Source: Blastochloris viridis (GTDB lineage: Bacteria; Pseudomonadota; Alphaproteobacteria; Rhizobiales; Xanthobacteraceae). Taken from it: a stretch of DNA of 64,000 bases. The first letter of the stretch is position 1; each line of letters opens with the position of its first letter. Of the stretch, positions 9,637-17,807 are shown piece after piece. The position numbers were made by a program, and so were the translations under genes. The stretch lies in the NCBI RefSeq assembly GCF_001402875.1, contig NZ_CP012946.1, positions 722,001 through 786,000 on the forward strand, in the 5' to 3' direction. Under the pieces are notes generated by a model. It saw only the letters and a list, made by a program, of their open reading frames with translations. It did no database searches and had not been told where the DNA came from.

Positions 9637-11127
9637 TCACCGCCGGTCGGGCAGGCGATCCTCGCGGGCGAGGGTGGCGAAGCGGGTGAACTCGGAGGCG
9701 AAGTGCAGCTTCACCGAGCCGGTCGGGCCGTGGCGCTGCTTGCCGACGATCAGCTCGGCGGTGCCCTTGATCGCCTCGAGTTCTTGGTCCCACTTGAACC
9801 ACTCCTCGGTGCCCTGCCGAGGCTCCTTGTTCTTGTGGTAGTACTCCTCGCGGAACACGAACAGCACGACGTCGGCGTCCTGCTCGATCGAGCCCGATTC
9901 ACGCAGGTCGGAGAGTTGCGGCCGCTTGTCTTCGCGGCTTTCGACCTGCCGCGACAGCTGCGACAGCGCGATGATCGGGACGCAGAGTTCCTTGGCCAGC
10001 GCCTTCAAGCCGGTGGTGATCTCGGTGATTTCCTGCACGCGGCCCTCGCTGGCGCGCTTGGAGGAGCCGGACAGCAACTGCAGATAATCGACCACCATCA
10101 TGTCGAGCCCGCGCTGGCGCTTGAGGCGGCGGGCGCGGGCGGTGAGCTGAGCGATCGAGATGCCGCCGGTGTCGTCGATATAGAGCGGGATCGACTGCAT
10201 CACCTGGGCGGCGGCGGCGAGCTTGCCGAAATCGGCGTCGGAAATGTCGCCACGGCGGATGCGCGAGGACGGAATCTCGGACTGCTCGGCAAGTACGCGG
10301 GTGGCGAGCTGCTCGGCCGACATTTCCAGCGAAAAGAAGCCGACGATGCCGCCGGTCACCGTCTCGATCGTGCCGTCCGGCCGTGGCCGGCCGTTGTAAT
10401 TGGCGGCGACGTTGTAGGCGATGTTGGTGGCGAGCGCGGTTTTGCCCATGCCGGGGCGACCGGCCAGGATGATGAGGTCGGAGGCCTGCAGGCCGCCCAT
10501 CAGGGCGTCGACGTCGTCGAGCCCGGTGGCCAGACCCGACAGATGGCCGTCGCGCTGGTAGGCGCGGCCGGCCATGTCGATCGCCTCCTTCAGCGCGTCG
10601 GAGAAACGCAGGAAGCCGCCGTCGTAACGGCCGGTTTCGGCGAGCTCGTACAGGCGGCGTTCGGCGTCCTCGATCTGGTCGGTCGGCGGCATGTCGACCG
10701 GCGCGTCGAAGGCGATGTTAACCATGTCCTCGCCGATGCGGATCAACTCGCGGCGGGTGGCGAGGTCGTAGATCACCCGGCCGTAGTCGGCGGCGTTGAT
10801 GACGGTGGTGGCCTCGGCGGCCAGCCGCGCCAGATATTGCGCCACCGTCAGCCCGCCGATGTCGGCATCGCCGGGCAGGAAGGTCTTGATCGTAACCGGC
10901 GTCGCCACCTTGCCGACGCGGATCAGTTGTCCGCAAATGTCGAACACCGACTGGTGCAGCGGCTCGAAGAAATGCTTCGGCTCCAGGAAGTCGGAGACGC
11001 GGTAGAACGCTTCGTTGTTGACCAGCACCGCGCCGAGCAGGGCCTGCTCGACCTCGACATTGTGCGGAGCAACCCGATAGAGCGGGTCTGCACCTTGGGT
11101 CTTGCGGGCGAGCGATTCGACGACCAT
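9637..11127 (-). CDS. dnaB: Replicative DNA helicase DnaB
   Basis: A 496-residue hexameric helicase of the replication fork. The N-terminal primase-interacting domain (PHNVEVEQALLGAVLVNNEAF near residue 20) is followed by a linker and a RecA-like helicase domain with Walker A GRPGMGKTA near residue 225, Walker B in MMVVDYLQLL and the C-terminal QDADVVLFVFREEYY segment. Length is normal and there is no intein. It follows rplI in the same direction with a clear terminator in the gap, so it most likely has a separate promoter. Confidence 0.97.
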   Translation of the reverse strand: MVVESLARKTQGADPLYRVAPHNVEVEQALLGAVLVNNEAFYRVSDFLEPKHFFEPLHQSVFDICGQLIRVGKVATPVTIKTFLPGDADIGGLTVAQYLARLAAEATTVINAADYGRVIYDLATRRELIRIGEDMVNIAFDAPVDMPPTDQIEDAERRLYELAETGRYDGGFLRFSDALKEAIDMAGRAYQRDGHLSGLATGLDDVDALMGGLQASDLIILAGRPGMGKTALATNIAYNVAANYNGRPRPDGTIETVTGGIVGFFSLEMSAEQLATRVLAEQSEIPSSRIRRGDISDADFGKLAAAAQVMQSIPLYIDDTGGISIAQLTARARRLKRQRGLDMMVVDYLQLLSGSSKRASEGRVQEITEITTGLKALAKELCVPIIALSQLSRQVESREDKRPQLSDLRESGSIEQDADVVLFVFREEYYHKNKEPRQGTEEWFKWDQELEAIKGTAELIVGKQRHGPTGSVKLHFASEFTRFATLAREDRLPDRR

Positions 11128-11423
11128 GCCATCATCCAGCAGCGGGTGCGTTGATTAACATGGCGCGTGCGGTGAAAGGGGACGATGTGACCCCTGACCG
11201 CGCCGGCGATACCGCAATCCACACCTCGGCAAGAATCTCCGGCGGCAACCAAGGCGAGTCTTGACTGTCACCTGGGTGCGCAGCCGATTCCGATCCGGCC
11301 GCGCGGAAAACGGCGGCGGATAAAAAACGCCCGGCCGCAAGGGCCGGGCGTGATCATTGTTTTCAAGGACGAAAACCTGCGAACTTCAACGGCCCCATGC
11401 GTCAGCATCCGGGGCCGTTGGCA
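11128..11423. other. rplI-dnaB gap
   Basis: 296 bases without a gene. It holds the rplI terminator at 11322-11351, and the region 11155-11320 must contain the dnaB promoter. No -35/-10 pair stands out strongly enough to call. Confidence 0.5.
11322..11351 (-). terminator. Intrinsic terminator of the rpsF-rplI operon
   Basis: Read on the minus strand, a perfect 9-bp stem (CGCCCGGCC with GGCCGGGCG, 10 bp if the flanking A/T pair is counted) with a 5-base loop is followed at once by six T residues (A-run 11322-11327 on the plus strand). It lies 72 bases after the rplI stop. This is the clearest classical Rho-independent terminator in the window. Confidence 0.92.
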
Positions 11424-11990
11424 TCAGGCCTCCTCGGCCTCTTCGTCCGGCTGCTCGAACGCCTCTTCCGCCTCGGCGGCGACGTCCTCGTCCTCGTCAC
11501 GGCGACGGCTAACGTCCTCGCCGCGGGCCTGGCGCTCGGCCTCGTCGGCGCTGCGGGCGACGTTGATCACCACCGTCACCTCGACCTCGGGGTGCAGCGC
11601 CACCGGCACCCTGTGCAGGCCGATGGTCTTGATCGGGGCGTTGAGCACGAGCTGCTGACGCTCGACGGTGAAGCCGCCCTTGGTCATCAGCTCGGCGAGG
11701 TCACGGGTCGACACCGAGCCGTAGAGCTGGCCGGTCTCACCGGCCTGGCGCAGCACCGCGAACGACTGGCCGCCGAGCTTGGCGCCGACCGCCTCGGCAT
11801 CGCGTTTGAGTTCGAGGTTGCGGGCTTCGAGCTGAACGCGCTCGCGGGCAAACCGCTCCTTGTTGGGCTGGGTGGCGCGCAGCGCCTTGCCCTTCGGCAG
11901 CAGGTAGTTGCGGGCAAAGCCGTTCTTGACGCGCACAACCTCGCCCATCTGGCCGAGCTTGGCGACGCGTTCGAGCAGGATCACGTCCAT
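11424..11990 (-). CDS. rplI: 50S ribosomal protein L9
   Basis: 188 residues. The N-terminal rRNA-binding domain ([30 protein letters not shown]) and long connecting helix are standard. The C-terminal domain is followed by an acidic tail (about residues 150-188, rich in Glu, Asp and Ala) that is absent from E. coli L9 (149 residues) but seen in many alphaproteobacteria. A strong Shine-Dalgarno AAAGGAG precedes the ATG. It is the last gene of the rpsF-rpsR-DUF2232-rplI operon. Confidence 0.97.
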   Translation of the reverse strand: MDVILLERVAKLGQMGEVVRVKNGFARNYLLPKGKALRATQPNKERFARERVQLEARNLELKRDAEAVGAKLGGQSFAVLRQAGETGQLYGSVSTRDLAELMTKGGFTVERQQLVLNAPIKTIGLHRVPVALHPEVEVTVVINVARSADEAERQARGEDVSRRRDEDEDVAAEAEEAFEQPDEEAEEA

Positions 11991-12009
11991 TGGGTTGCTC
12001 CTTTAAAGG

Positions 12010-12996
12010 TCACTGGTCGTTCGCCGCCGGCGGTCCCGAGCGCGGGGAGTTCCCCCCGGGGCCGGAGCGGCGGCGGCGAAAATCGAGGAAGCCATCGGCG
12101 AGGCCGACGATGGCGACGAACAACAGCGGCCACCCCAGCACCAGGATGGCCACGTAGACGGTGGCGAGGATGAAGGCGCGGCCGGACATCCCCCGCGTCA
12201 TCGCATGGGTCAACGACAGCCCGGCCAGGCCGTAGGCCAGCATCAACGTGCCGACGAACAGCCCGGCAAGGACGCCGACCAGGCCGTCGATCAGGCTCAG
12301 CAGCGAGGCTGCGCCGAGCGCCAGCGCCGCAGGTCCCGGCAGGCGGATGTCGGAGAGATCCGGCCACGGCCGCACCAGCCGGCCGGAGGCGCGTACCACG
12401 CGGGCGGCGCCCCACAGGTTGAGCACCGCGGTGACCATCGACAGGATGGCGGCCGAAGGCGGCAGCATCGCCACCATCAACTGCACCACGGTCTCGGGGT
12501 CGGACACGCCCGGCAGGACCAGCGGCTGGCCGTCCGCGGTGCCGGTCTGTACCTTGAGCACCCGCTCGACGGCCGCGCGCAGTGCGGTGGCGTAGCTCTC
12601 CTCGCCGTAGCCGAGCGCGACGAGGCCGATGGCGACGCCGGTCGCAGCCACCGCGGCCGCCCAGACCAGAAGGTGCCCGATCGGGTACCATTCGACATCG
12701 CCGGCTTCGTTGCGGCGGGCGAGCAGCGCCAGATAGGCGAGCAGCCACGCCGGCACGGCGACGCCGACCAAGAAGGCCATCAGGAAGACGGACGGGAGCG
12801 CCAAGGCCAGGACGCCGGCCGCCACCGCCGCGCCCACCAGGCCGGCGTGATGGCGCCAGCCCAGCCCGGCGATCAGGATCGGCAACGGCGCGGCGTAGAA
12901 CAACGCCATGGCGAAGACCGAGCCGGATGAAACCGAGGCGAACAACAGCGCCGAGGCGAGACCGGCCGCGAGGCCGATTGAGACAATGCTGATCAT
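12010..12996 (-). CDS. DUF2232 multi-pass membrane protein
   Basis: A 328-residue, strongly hydrophobic protein with about eight membrane segments from the start chosen here (ATG at 12996, MISIVSIGLAAGLASALL); the frame extends 23 residues further upstream to 13065, but that extension is polar and lacks a better ribosome binding site. It belongs to the DUF2232 group (YybS-like), characteristically inserted between rpsR and rplI in alphaproteobacteria. Its function is unknown; the fixed position in a ribosomal operon suggests a conserved growth-linked role. The C-terminus is polar and Arg/Gly/Pro-rich. Confidence 0.85.
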   Translation of the reverse strand: MISIVSIGLAAGLASALLFASVSSGSVFAMALFYAAPLPILIAGLGWRHHAGLVGAAVAAGVLALALPSVFLMAFLVGVAVPAWLLAYLALLARRNEAGDVEWYPIGHLLVWAAAVAATGVAIGLVALGYGEESYATALRAAVERVLKVQTGTADGQPLVLPGVSDPETVVQLMVAMLPPSAAILSMVTAVLNLWGAARVVRASGRLVRPWPDLSDIRLPGPAALALGAASLLSLIDGLVGVLAGLFVGTLMLAYGLAGLSLTHAMTRGMSGRAFILATVYVAILVLGWPLLFVAIVGLADGFLDFRRRRSGPGGNSPRSGPPAANDQ

Positions 12997-13206
12997 CGAG
13001 CTGTCCCGCTCTGAGAAGGAGCGGTTAGAGGCGGGATCCGCCCCAACCACAGGCCGCCGGCTCATTCCGGCAACCCCGATGCGACATAACGGAACCGGAT
13101 GGCCGCGTCGTGACCGGCCGATTCCGTAACGTGACTTCAGGTGCCGCGACGCGCGGTGTCGCGGCAGCTCCGGTGGGGAGGCCGGCGGCGAACCGCCGGC
13201 GCCCGC

Positions 13207-13446
13207 TCAGCGGATGACGTAAGGCAGAAGGCCGAGGAAGCGCGCCCGCTTGATGGCGCGCGCCAACTCGCGCTGCTTCTTGGCCGACACCGCGGTGATG
13301 CGGCTCGGCACGATCTTGCCGCGCTCGGAGACGTAGCGCTGCAGCAGCTTGACGTCCTTGTAGTCGATCTTCGGCGCGTTGGCGCCGGAGAACGGGCAGG
13401 TCTTGCGGCGGCGGAAGAACGGGCGGCGAGACGGGGCGGTGCTCAT
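13207..13446 (-). CDS. rpsR: 30S ribosomal protein S18
   Basis: 79 residues, normal length. It has the conserved [19 protein letters not shown] segment and the basic C-terminal ISERGKI-like region ([15 protein letters not shown]). S18 pairs with S6 on the platform of the small subunit. The start codon overlaps the rpsF stop by four bases (ATGA), giving translational coupling of the two partners. Confidence 0.97.
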   Translation of the reverse strand: MSTAPSRRPFFRRRKTCPFSGANAPKIDYKDVKLLQRYVSERGKIVPSRITAVSAKKQRELARAIKRARFLGLLPYVIR

Positions 13447-13847
13447 GCGTTGTCCTCCACGGTCTCGGCTTCCTCGCCGAAGCCGTCGCGATCACGACGG
13501 CGGTCGCCGCGACGCTCGTCGCGGTCACGCTTCATCATCATCACCGACGGGCTGTCTTCCAGCGCGTCGACGCGGATGGTGAGCGAGCGCATCACGTCTT
13601 CGCTCAGGCCCATCTGGCGCTCCATCTCGGCGACGGCGGGAGCCGGCGCGTCGATGTTGAACAGGGTGAAGTGGGCCTTGCGGTTCTTCTTGATGCGGTA
13701 GGCGAGGGTCTTCACACCCCAATACTCGGCCTTGGAGACCGTGCCGCCACCGGCTTCGATGACGCCCTTGAACTGGGCGGTTAGTTCGTCGACCTGCTGG
13801 GACGTCAAGTCCTGGCGGGCCAGAAAGATATGCTCGTACAACGGCAT
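13443..13847 (-). CDS. rpsF: 30S ribosomal protein S6
   Basis: 134 residues starting at the ATG at 13847 ([19 protein letters not shown]). The ferredoxin-like fold is followed by a basic/acidic tail ([22 protein letters not shown]) typical of alphaproteobacterial S6. The frame is open upstream, but the S6 family start is unambiguous. First gene of the operon; a promoter candidate lies about 190 bases upstream. Confidence 0.97.
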   Translation of the reverse strand: MPLYEHIFLARQDLTSQQVDELTAQFKGVIEAGGGTVSKAEYWGVKTLAYRIKKNRKAHFTLFNIDAPAPAVAEMERQMGLSEDVMRSLTIRVDALEDSPSVMMMKRDRDERRGDRRRDRDGFGEEAETVEDNA

Positions 13848-14034
13848 ATGATTCACGCCTTTCGTTGCGGTACTCCGCCGGCGCGGCGCCAAGCCCCTCG
13901 CGGCCCGGAAAGGCTGCGGTGTCTCGGGAGAGCGGGGACACGGGACGGCGGGCGTTCGCCCTGACGTGCCCTGCCTGATGGCATTTGGGCGCGGCTGTCC
14001 GTTCAGCCCCCGGCCAAGCCGGTGGAAGGAGGCG

Positions 14035-14062
14035 CTTATACACCGAAACCGCCGTGGTGCAA
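14035..14062 (-). promoter_or_regulatory. Promoter candidate for rpsF operon
   Basis: On the minus strand TTGCAC (plus 14057-14062) and TATAAG (plus 14035-14040) are separated by 16 bases, close to the housekeeping sigma consensus. The predicted transcript would have a leader of roughly 180 bases before rpsF. Confidence 0.6.
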
Positions 14063-14103
14063 CGGCCGCGGCGCGGCGATTCCCGGTTGGGACCATCGTC
14101 GCC

Positions 14104-14131
14104 TTGACACCCGCGCCCCTGCCGTATCAAT
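14104..14131 (+). promoter_or_regulatory. Promoter candidate for fabD operon
   Basis: A perfect -35 hexamer TTGACA at 14104-14109, preceded by C as in alphaproteobacterial housekeeping promoters, is followed 15-16 bases later by TATCAAT. The fabD ATG is 30 bases downstream. The spacing is one or two bases short of ideal. Confidence 0.5.
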
Positions 14132-14160
14132 GGCCCCGCTTTCCGGGGGAACCGCTCGAT

Positions 14161-15108
14161 ATGACAACAGCATTCGTGTTTCCGGGCCAGGGCAGCCAGG
14201 CCGTCGGCATGGGTAAGGCGCTGGCCGAGGCGTTTCCGGTCGCCCGCGCCGTGTTCGACGAGGTCGACGCCGCGCTCGGCGACAGGCTCACCCAGGTGAT
14301 GTGGGACGGCCCGGCCGATACCCTGACCCTGACCGAGAACGCTCAGCCGGCGCTGATGGCGGTGTCGCTCGCGGCGATGCGGGTGCTGGAGACCGAGGCC
14401 GGCCTCGACCTTCGCCGCGACGCCGCCTTCGTCGCTGGCCACTCGCTGGGCGAATATTCGGCGCTGGCGGCGGCGGGCGCGCTCTCCATCGCCGACACCG
14501 CGCGCCTGCTGCGCCTGCGCGGCCGCTCGATGCAGGCCGCCACCCCGGTTGGCACCGGCGCCATGGCGGCGCTGATGGGGCTCGATTTCGACACCGCGGT
14601 CGCGGTCGCCGCCGAGGCCGCCCAGGGCGAGGTGTGCGCGGCCGCCAACGACAACGCCCCCGGCCAGGTGGTGGTGTCCGGCCACAAGGCGGCGGTCGAG
14701 CGCGCCTGCGAGATCGCCAAGGCCAAGGGCGCCTCGCGCGCCATCATGCTGACGGTGTCGGCGCCGTTCCATTGCCCGCTGATGGCGCCGGCCGCCGACG
14801 CCATGGCGGTGGCGCTGGCCGAGGTCGACGTCCGGGTGCCGGCGGTGCCGGTGGTGGCCAACGTGCTGGCCCGGCCGATCACCGACCCGGCGGAGATCCG
14901 CCGCCGGCTGGTCGAGCAGGTCACCGGCACGGTGCGCTGGCGCGAATCCGTTGGATACATGGCCGGCGAGGGCGTCGGCCGTCTGGTCGAGGTGGGTGCC
15001 GGCAAGGTACTGTCGGGTCTCGCCAAACGGATCGTCAAAGAGCTTGCCGCGAGCAATGTCGGCACCCCCGACGACGTCGCGGCGTTCAAGGCCACCCTCA
15101 GCGCGTGA
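14161..15108 (+). CDS. fabD: Malonyl-CoA:ACP transacylase FabD
   Basis: 315 residues. Loads malonyl groups onto acyl carrier protein for type II fatty acid synthesis. The N-terminus MTTAFVFPGQGSQAVGMG is diagnostic, the nucleophile is Ser95 in GHSLGEYSA, and the active-site histidine is His204 in SAPFHCPLM. The frame is open upstream, but the ATG at 14161 exactly begins the conserved domain. fabG starts 8 bases after the stop; acpP and fabF follow. Confidence 0.97.
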   Translation: MTTAFVFPGQGSQAVGMGKALAEAFPVARAVFDEVDAALGDRLTQVMWDGPADTLTLTENAQPALMAVSLAAMRVLETEAGLDLRRDAAFVAGHSLGEYSALAAAGALSIADTARLLRLRGRSMQAATPVGTGAMAALMGLDFDTAVAVAAEAAQGEVCAAANDNAPGQVVVSGHKAAVERACEIAKAKGASRAIMLTVSAPFHCPLMAPAADAMAVALAEVDVRVPAVPVVANVLARPITDPAEIRRRLVEQVTGTVRWRESVGYMAGEGVGRLVEVGAGKVLSGLAKRIVKELAASNVGTPDDVAAFKATLSA

Positions 15109-15116
15109 GACGCACC

Positions 15117-15854
15117 ATGTTTGATCTGACTGGCAAGACCGCGCTGGTAACCGGCGCCACCGGCGGCATCGGTGCCGCCATCGCCCGCGCCCTGCACCAG
15201 CACGGCGCCACGGTGGCGATCTCCGGCACCCGCGCCGAGGTGCTTCAGACGCTGGCGGGCGACCTCGGCGAGCGCGTCCACGTGCTGCCCTGCAACCTCA
15301 GCGACACCGCGGCGGTCGAGGCGCTGGTGCCGGCGGCGGAGGCCGCGCTTGGAAAGCTCGATATCCTGGTCAACAATGCCGGCATCACCCGCGACAATCT
15401 TTTCATGCGGATGAAGGACGAGGAGTGGGACCAGGTGATCGCGGTCGACCTGACCGCGGGCTTCCGCCTCGCCCGCGCCGCGGTGAAGGGCATGATGAAG
15501 CGCCGGCATGGCCGCATCATCGGCATCACCTCGGTGGTCGGCGTCACCGGCAATCCCGGCCAGGGCAACTATGCCGCGGCCAAGGCCGGCATGATCGGCA
15601 TGTCGAAGGCCCTTGCCGCCGAGGTGGCCAGCCGCGGCATCACCGTCAACTGCATCGCGCCCGGCTTCATCTCGACCGCGATGACCGACGTCCTGAACGA
15701 CAAGCAGCGCGAGTCGGTGCTGGGCCGGGTTCCGGCCGGGCGTCTCGGCTCGCCCGATGACATTGCCGCCGCCGCGGTCTATCTGGCATCCAATGCCGGC
15801 GGCTACGTCACCGGACAGACGCTCCACGTCAACGGCGGAATGGCGATGGTGTAA
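15117..15854 (+). CDS. fabG: 3-oxoacyl-ACP reductase FabG
   Basis: 245 residues, NADPH-dependent reduction of 3-ketoacyl-ACP. SDR motifs: VTGATGGIG (residues 11-19), NNAGITRDN (from 86), catalytic Ser139, Tyr152 and Lys156 (YAAAK). The C-terminus ending in HVNGGMAMV is typical for FabG. Its position between fabD and acpP makes the assignment secure against other SDRs. Confidence 0.97.
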   Translation: MFDLTGKTALVTGATGGIGAAIARALHQHGATVAISGTRAEVLQTLAGDLGERVHVLPCNLSDTAAVEALVPAAEAALGKLDILVNNAGITRDNLFMRMKDEEWDQVIAVDLTAGFRLARAAVKGMMKRRHGRIIGITSVVGVTGNPGQGNYAAAKAGMIGMSKALAAEVASRGITVNCIAPGFISTAMTDVLNDKQRESVLGRVPAGRLGSPDDIAAAAVYLASNAGGYVTGQTLHVNGGMAMV

Positions 15855-16091
15855 ACGGCCGCGGCATGAACAGGTTTCTCAAGCCTGTGGCGTGCTGGCC
15901 AAGCCGGATCAAGTATGCTAACCGCGGCTCCGCCGGGCCGGAGCGTGCGAGCAAGGGGGGCTTTGGCCGCGCCACTATCAACAGTTTGTCCCGGTTTTAG
16001 TCCAATACGGCCGCATGACGGACCCGAGCAGGGTTCAAAATGCGATGCTGCCCCAAGACAACAGAAACGCGACATCACGAAGGATCAATCC

Positions 16092-16328
16092 ATGAGCGAC
16101 ATTGCCGAGCGGGTGAAAAAGATCGTCATTGAGCACCTCGGCGTCGAAGCCGACAAGGTGACGGAAGGCGCGAGCTTCATCGACGACCTCGGCGCCGACA
16201 GCCTTGACACCGTCGAGCTCGTGATGGCGTTCGAGGAAGAGTTCGGCGTCGAGATCCCGGACGACGCGGCCGAGACCATCCTGACCGTCGGCGACGCGAT
16301 CAAGTTCCTGTCCAAGACGGCGGCCTGA
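16092..16328 (+). CDS. acpP: Acyl carrier protein
   Basis: 78 acidic residues. The 4'-phosphopantetheine attachment site is Ser37 in [10 protein letters not shown]. The family start [12 protein letters not shown] matches the ATG at 16092. It lies 237 bases after fabG, a wide gap that probably contains a dedicated promoter, as expected for this highly expressed protein. Confidence 0.97.
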   Translation: MSDIAERVKKIVIEHLGVEADKVTEGASFIDDLGADSLDTVELVMAFEEEFGVEIPDDAAETILTVGDAIKFLSKTAA

Positions 16329-16390
16329 TCGCAAATCGGCCCGGTCGAGCGGGCCCGCGCCGGGGGTGATCCCCGGCCGGTGGAGGCGTA

Positions 16391-17656
16391 ATGATGCGGC
16401 GTGTCGTAGTGACCGGTCTCGGCATGGTGTCCCCGCTTGGGTGCGGGGTCGAAGCGTCCTGGTCGCGAATCCTCAAGGGCGAGAGCGGACTGTCTCGAAT
16501 CGAGTCGTTCGACGTCTCCGATCTGCCCTGCAAGGTTTCGGCCCAGATCCCCCGTGGCGACGGGTCGAACGGCACGTTCAGTCCCGACCAGTGGATGGAG
16601 CCGAAGGAGGCCCGCAAGGTCGACGCGTTCATCGTGTATGCGATGGCGGCGGCCCGGCAGGCGCTGGAGGATGCGGGGTGGGCGCCGAAGACGCCGGACG
16701 AGCAGAACGCCACCGGCGTGCTGATCGGCTCCGGCATCGGCGGCATCGAGGGCATCGCCGAAGCCGGCGTCATCCTCAAGGAACGCGGTCCCCGCCGCAT
16801 CTCGCCGTTCTTCATTCCGGGGCGGCTGATCAACCTCGCCTCCGGCTACGTGTCGATCGAGCACGGGCTGAAGGGGCCGAATCACGCGGTGGTCACCGCC
16901 TGCTCCACCGGTGCGCACGCCATTGGCGATGCCTCCCGGCTGGTCGCGCTCGGCGACGCCGACGTGATGGTGGCGGGCGGCACCGAATCGCCGCTCAGCC
17001 GTCTGGCCATCGCCGGCTTCTGCTCCTGCCGGGCGCTGTCGACCGGCTTCAACGACGAGCCGACCCGCGCCTCCCGTCCCTGGGACAAGGATCGCGACGG
17101 CTTCGTGATGGGCGAGGGCGCCGGCGTGGTGGTGCTCGAAGCCTATGAGCACGCCAAGGCGCGCGGCGCCCGCATCTATGCCGAGGTGATCGGCTACGGC
17201 ATGTCGGGTGACGCCTATCACATCACCGCGCCGTCGGAGAGCGGCGACGGTGCCTATCGCTGCATGCAGGCGGCACTGCGCCGGGCCGGCATCGGCGCGG
17301 ACGAAGTCGACTACATCAACGCGCACGGCACCTCGACGCCGATGGGCGACGAGATCGAGCTCGGCGCGGTGCAGCGCCTGCTCGGCAACGCCACCGACCG
17401 GGTGTCGATGTCCTCCACCAAGTCGGCGACCGGGCACCTGCTCGGCGCGGCCGGCGCGGTCGAGGCGATCTTCTCCATCCTGGCGCTGCGCGACCAGGTG
17501 GCGCCGCCGACGCTCAACCTCGACAATCCGTCGGTCGACACCCCGATCGATCTCGTCGCGCACACCGCGCGCAAGCGGCCGATCGAGGTCGCGCTGTCGA
17601 ATTCGTTCGGGTTCGGCGGCACCAACGCCTCGCTGGTCTTCCGCAAGGCGAACTAA
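16391..17656 (+). CDS. fabF: 3-oxoacyl-ACP synthase II FabF
   Basis: 421 residues from the first ATG. Condensing enzyme for fatty acid elongation: Cys171 in VTACSTGAHAIGDA, His312 in NAHGTSTPMGD and His349 in KSATGHLLGAAGAVE form the Cys-His-His triad. Two ATGs are adjacent (16391 and 16394); GGAGG at 16382-16386 is better spaced from the second, so the protein may begin one residue later. Downstream of acpP by 62 bases. Confidence 0.97.
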   Translation: MMRRVVVTGLGMVSPLGCGVEASWSRILKGESGLSRIESFDVSDLPCKVSAQIPRGDGSNGTFSPDQWMEPKEARKVDAFIVYAMAAARQALEDAGWAPKTPDEQNATGVLIGSGIGGIEGIAEAGVILKERGPRRISPFFIPGRLINLASGYVSIEHGLKGPNHAVVTACSTGAHAIGDASRLVALGDADVMVAGGTESPLSRLAIAGFCSCRALSTGFNDEPTRASRPWDKDRDGFVMGEGAGVVVLEAYEHAKARGARIYAEVIGYGMSGDAYHITAPSESGDGAYRCMQAALRRAGIGADEVDYINAHGTSTPMGDEIELGAVQRLLGNATDRVSMSSTKSATGHLLGAAGAVEAIFSILALRDQVAPPTLNLDNPSVDTPIDLVAHTARKRPIEVALSNSFGFGGTNASLVFRKAN

Positions 17657-17807
17657 GCCGACGCCGTCCGGTTCGCGCGGCGACCTCAGGGTGTTGCCGC
17701 GCTCGCTTTCGCCATATTTGCCGCTAGTCTGCCCGCTGAGTGCCATCGGCGCGTCGGCGCCGACGCCAGGCCGGAAGGGTTGGCGGATTGCGCCAGAGGA
17801 CCCGGAC

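Larger units (their letters stand above)
13848..14160. other. Divergent promoter region rpsF / fabD
   Basis: 313 bases between two divergently read operons. It contains the two promoter candidates listed separately (minus strand 14035-14062, plus strand 14104-14131), which do not overlap. The long 5' leader of rpsF (about 180 bases) could carry ribosomal-protein autoregulation, but I see no recognisable S6/S18-binding structure. Confidence 0.6.

Noticed and set aside
15890..15960. Hairpin GCTCCG...CGGAGC before acpP as a terminator for fabG
   Set aside because: The stem is only six base pairs and no T-run follows; acpP continues in the same direction.
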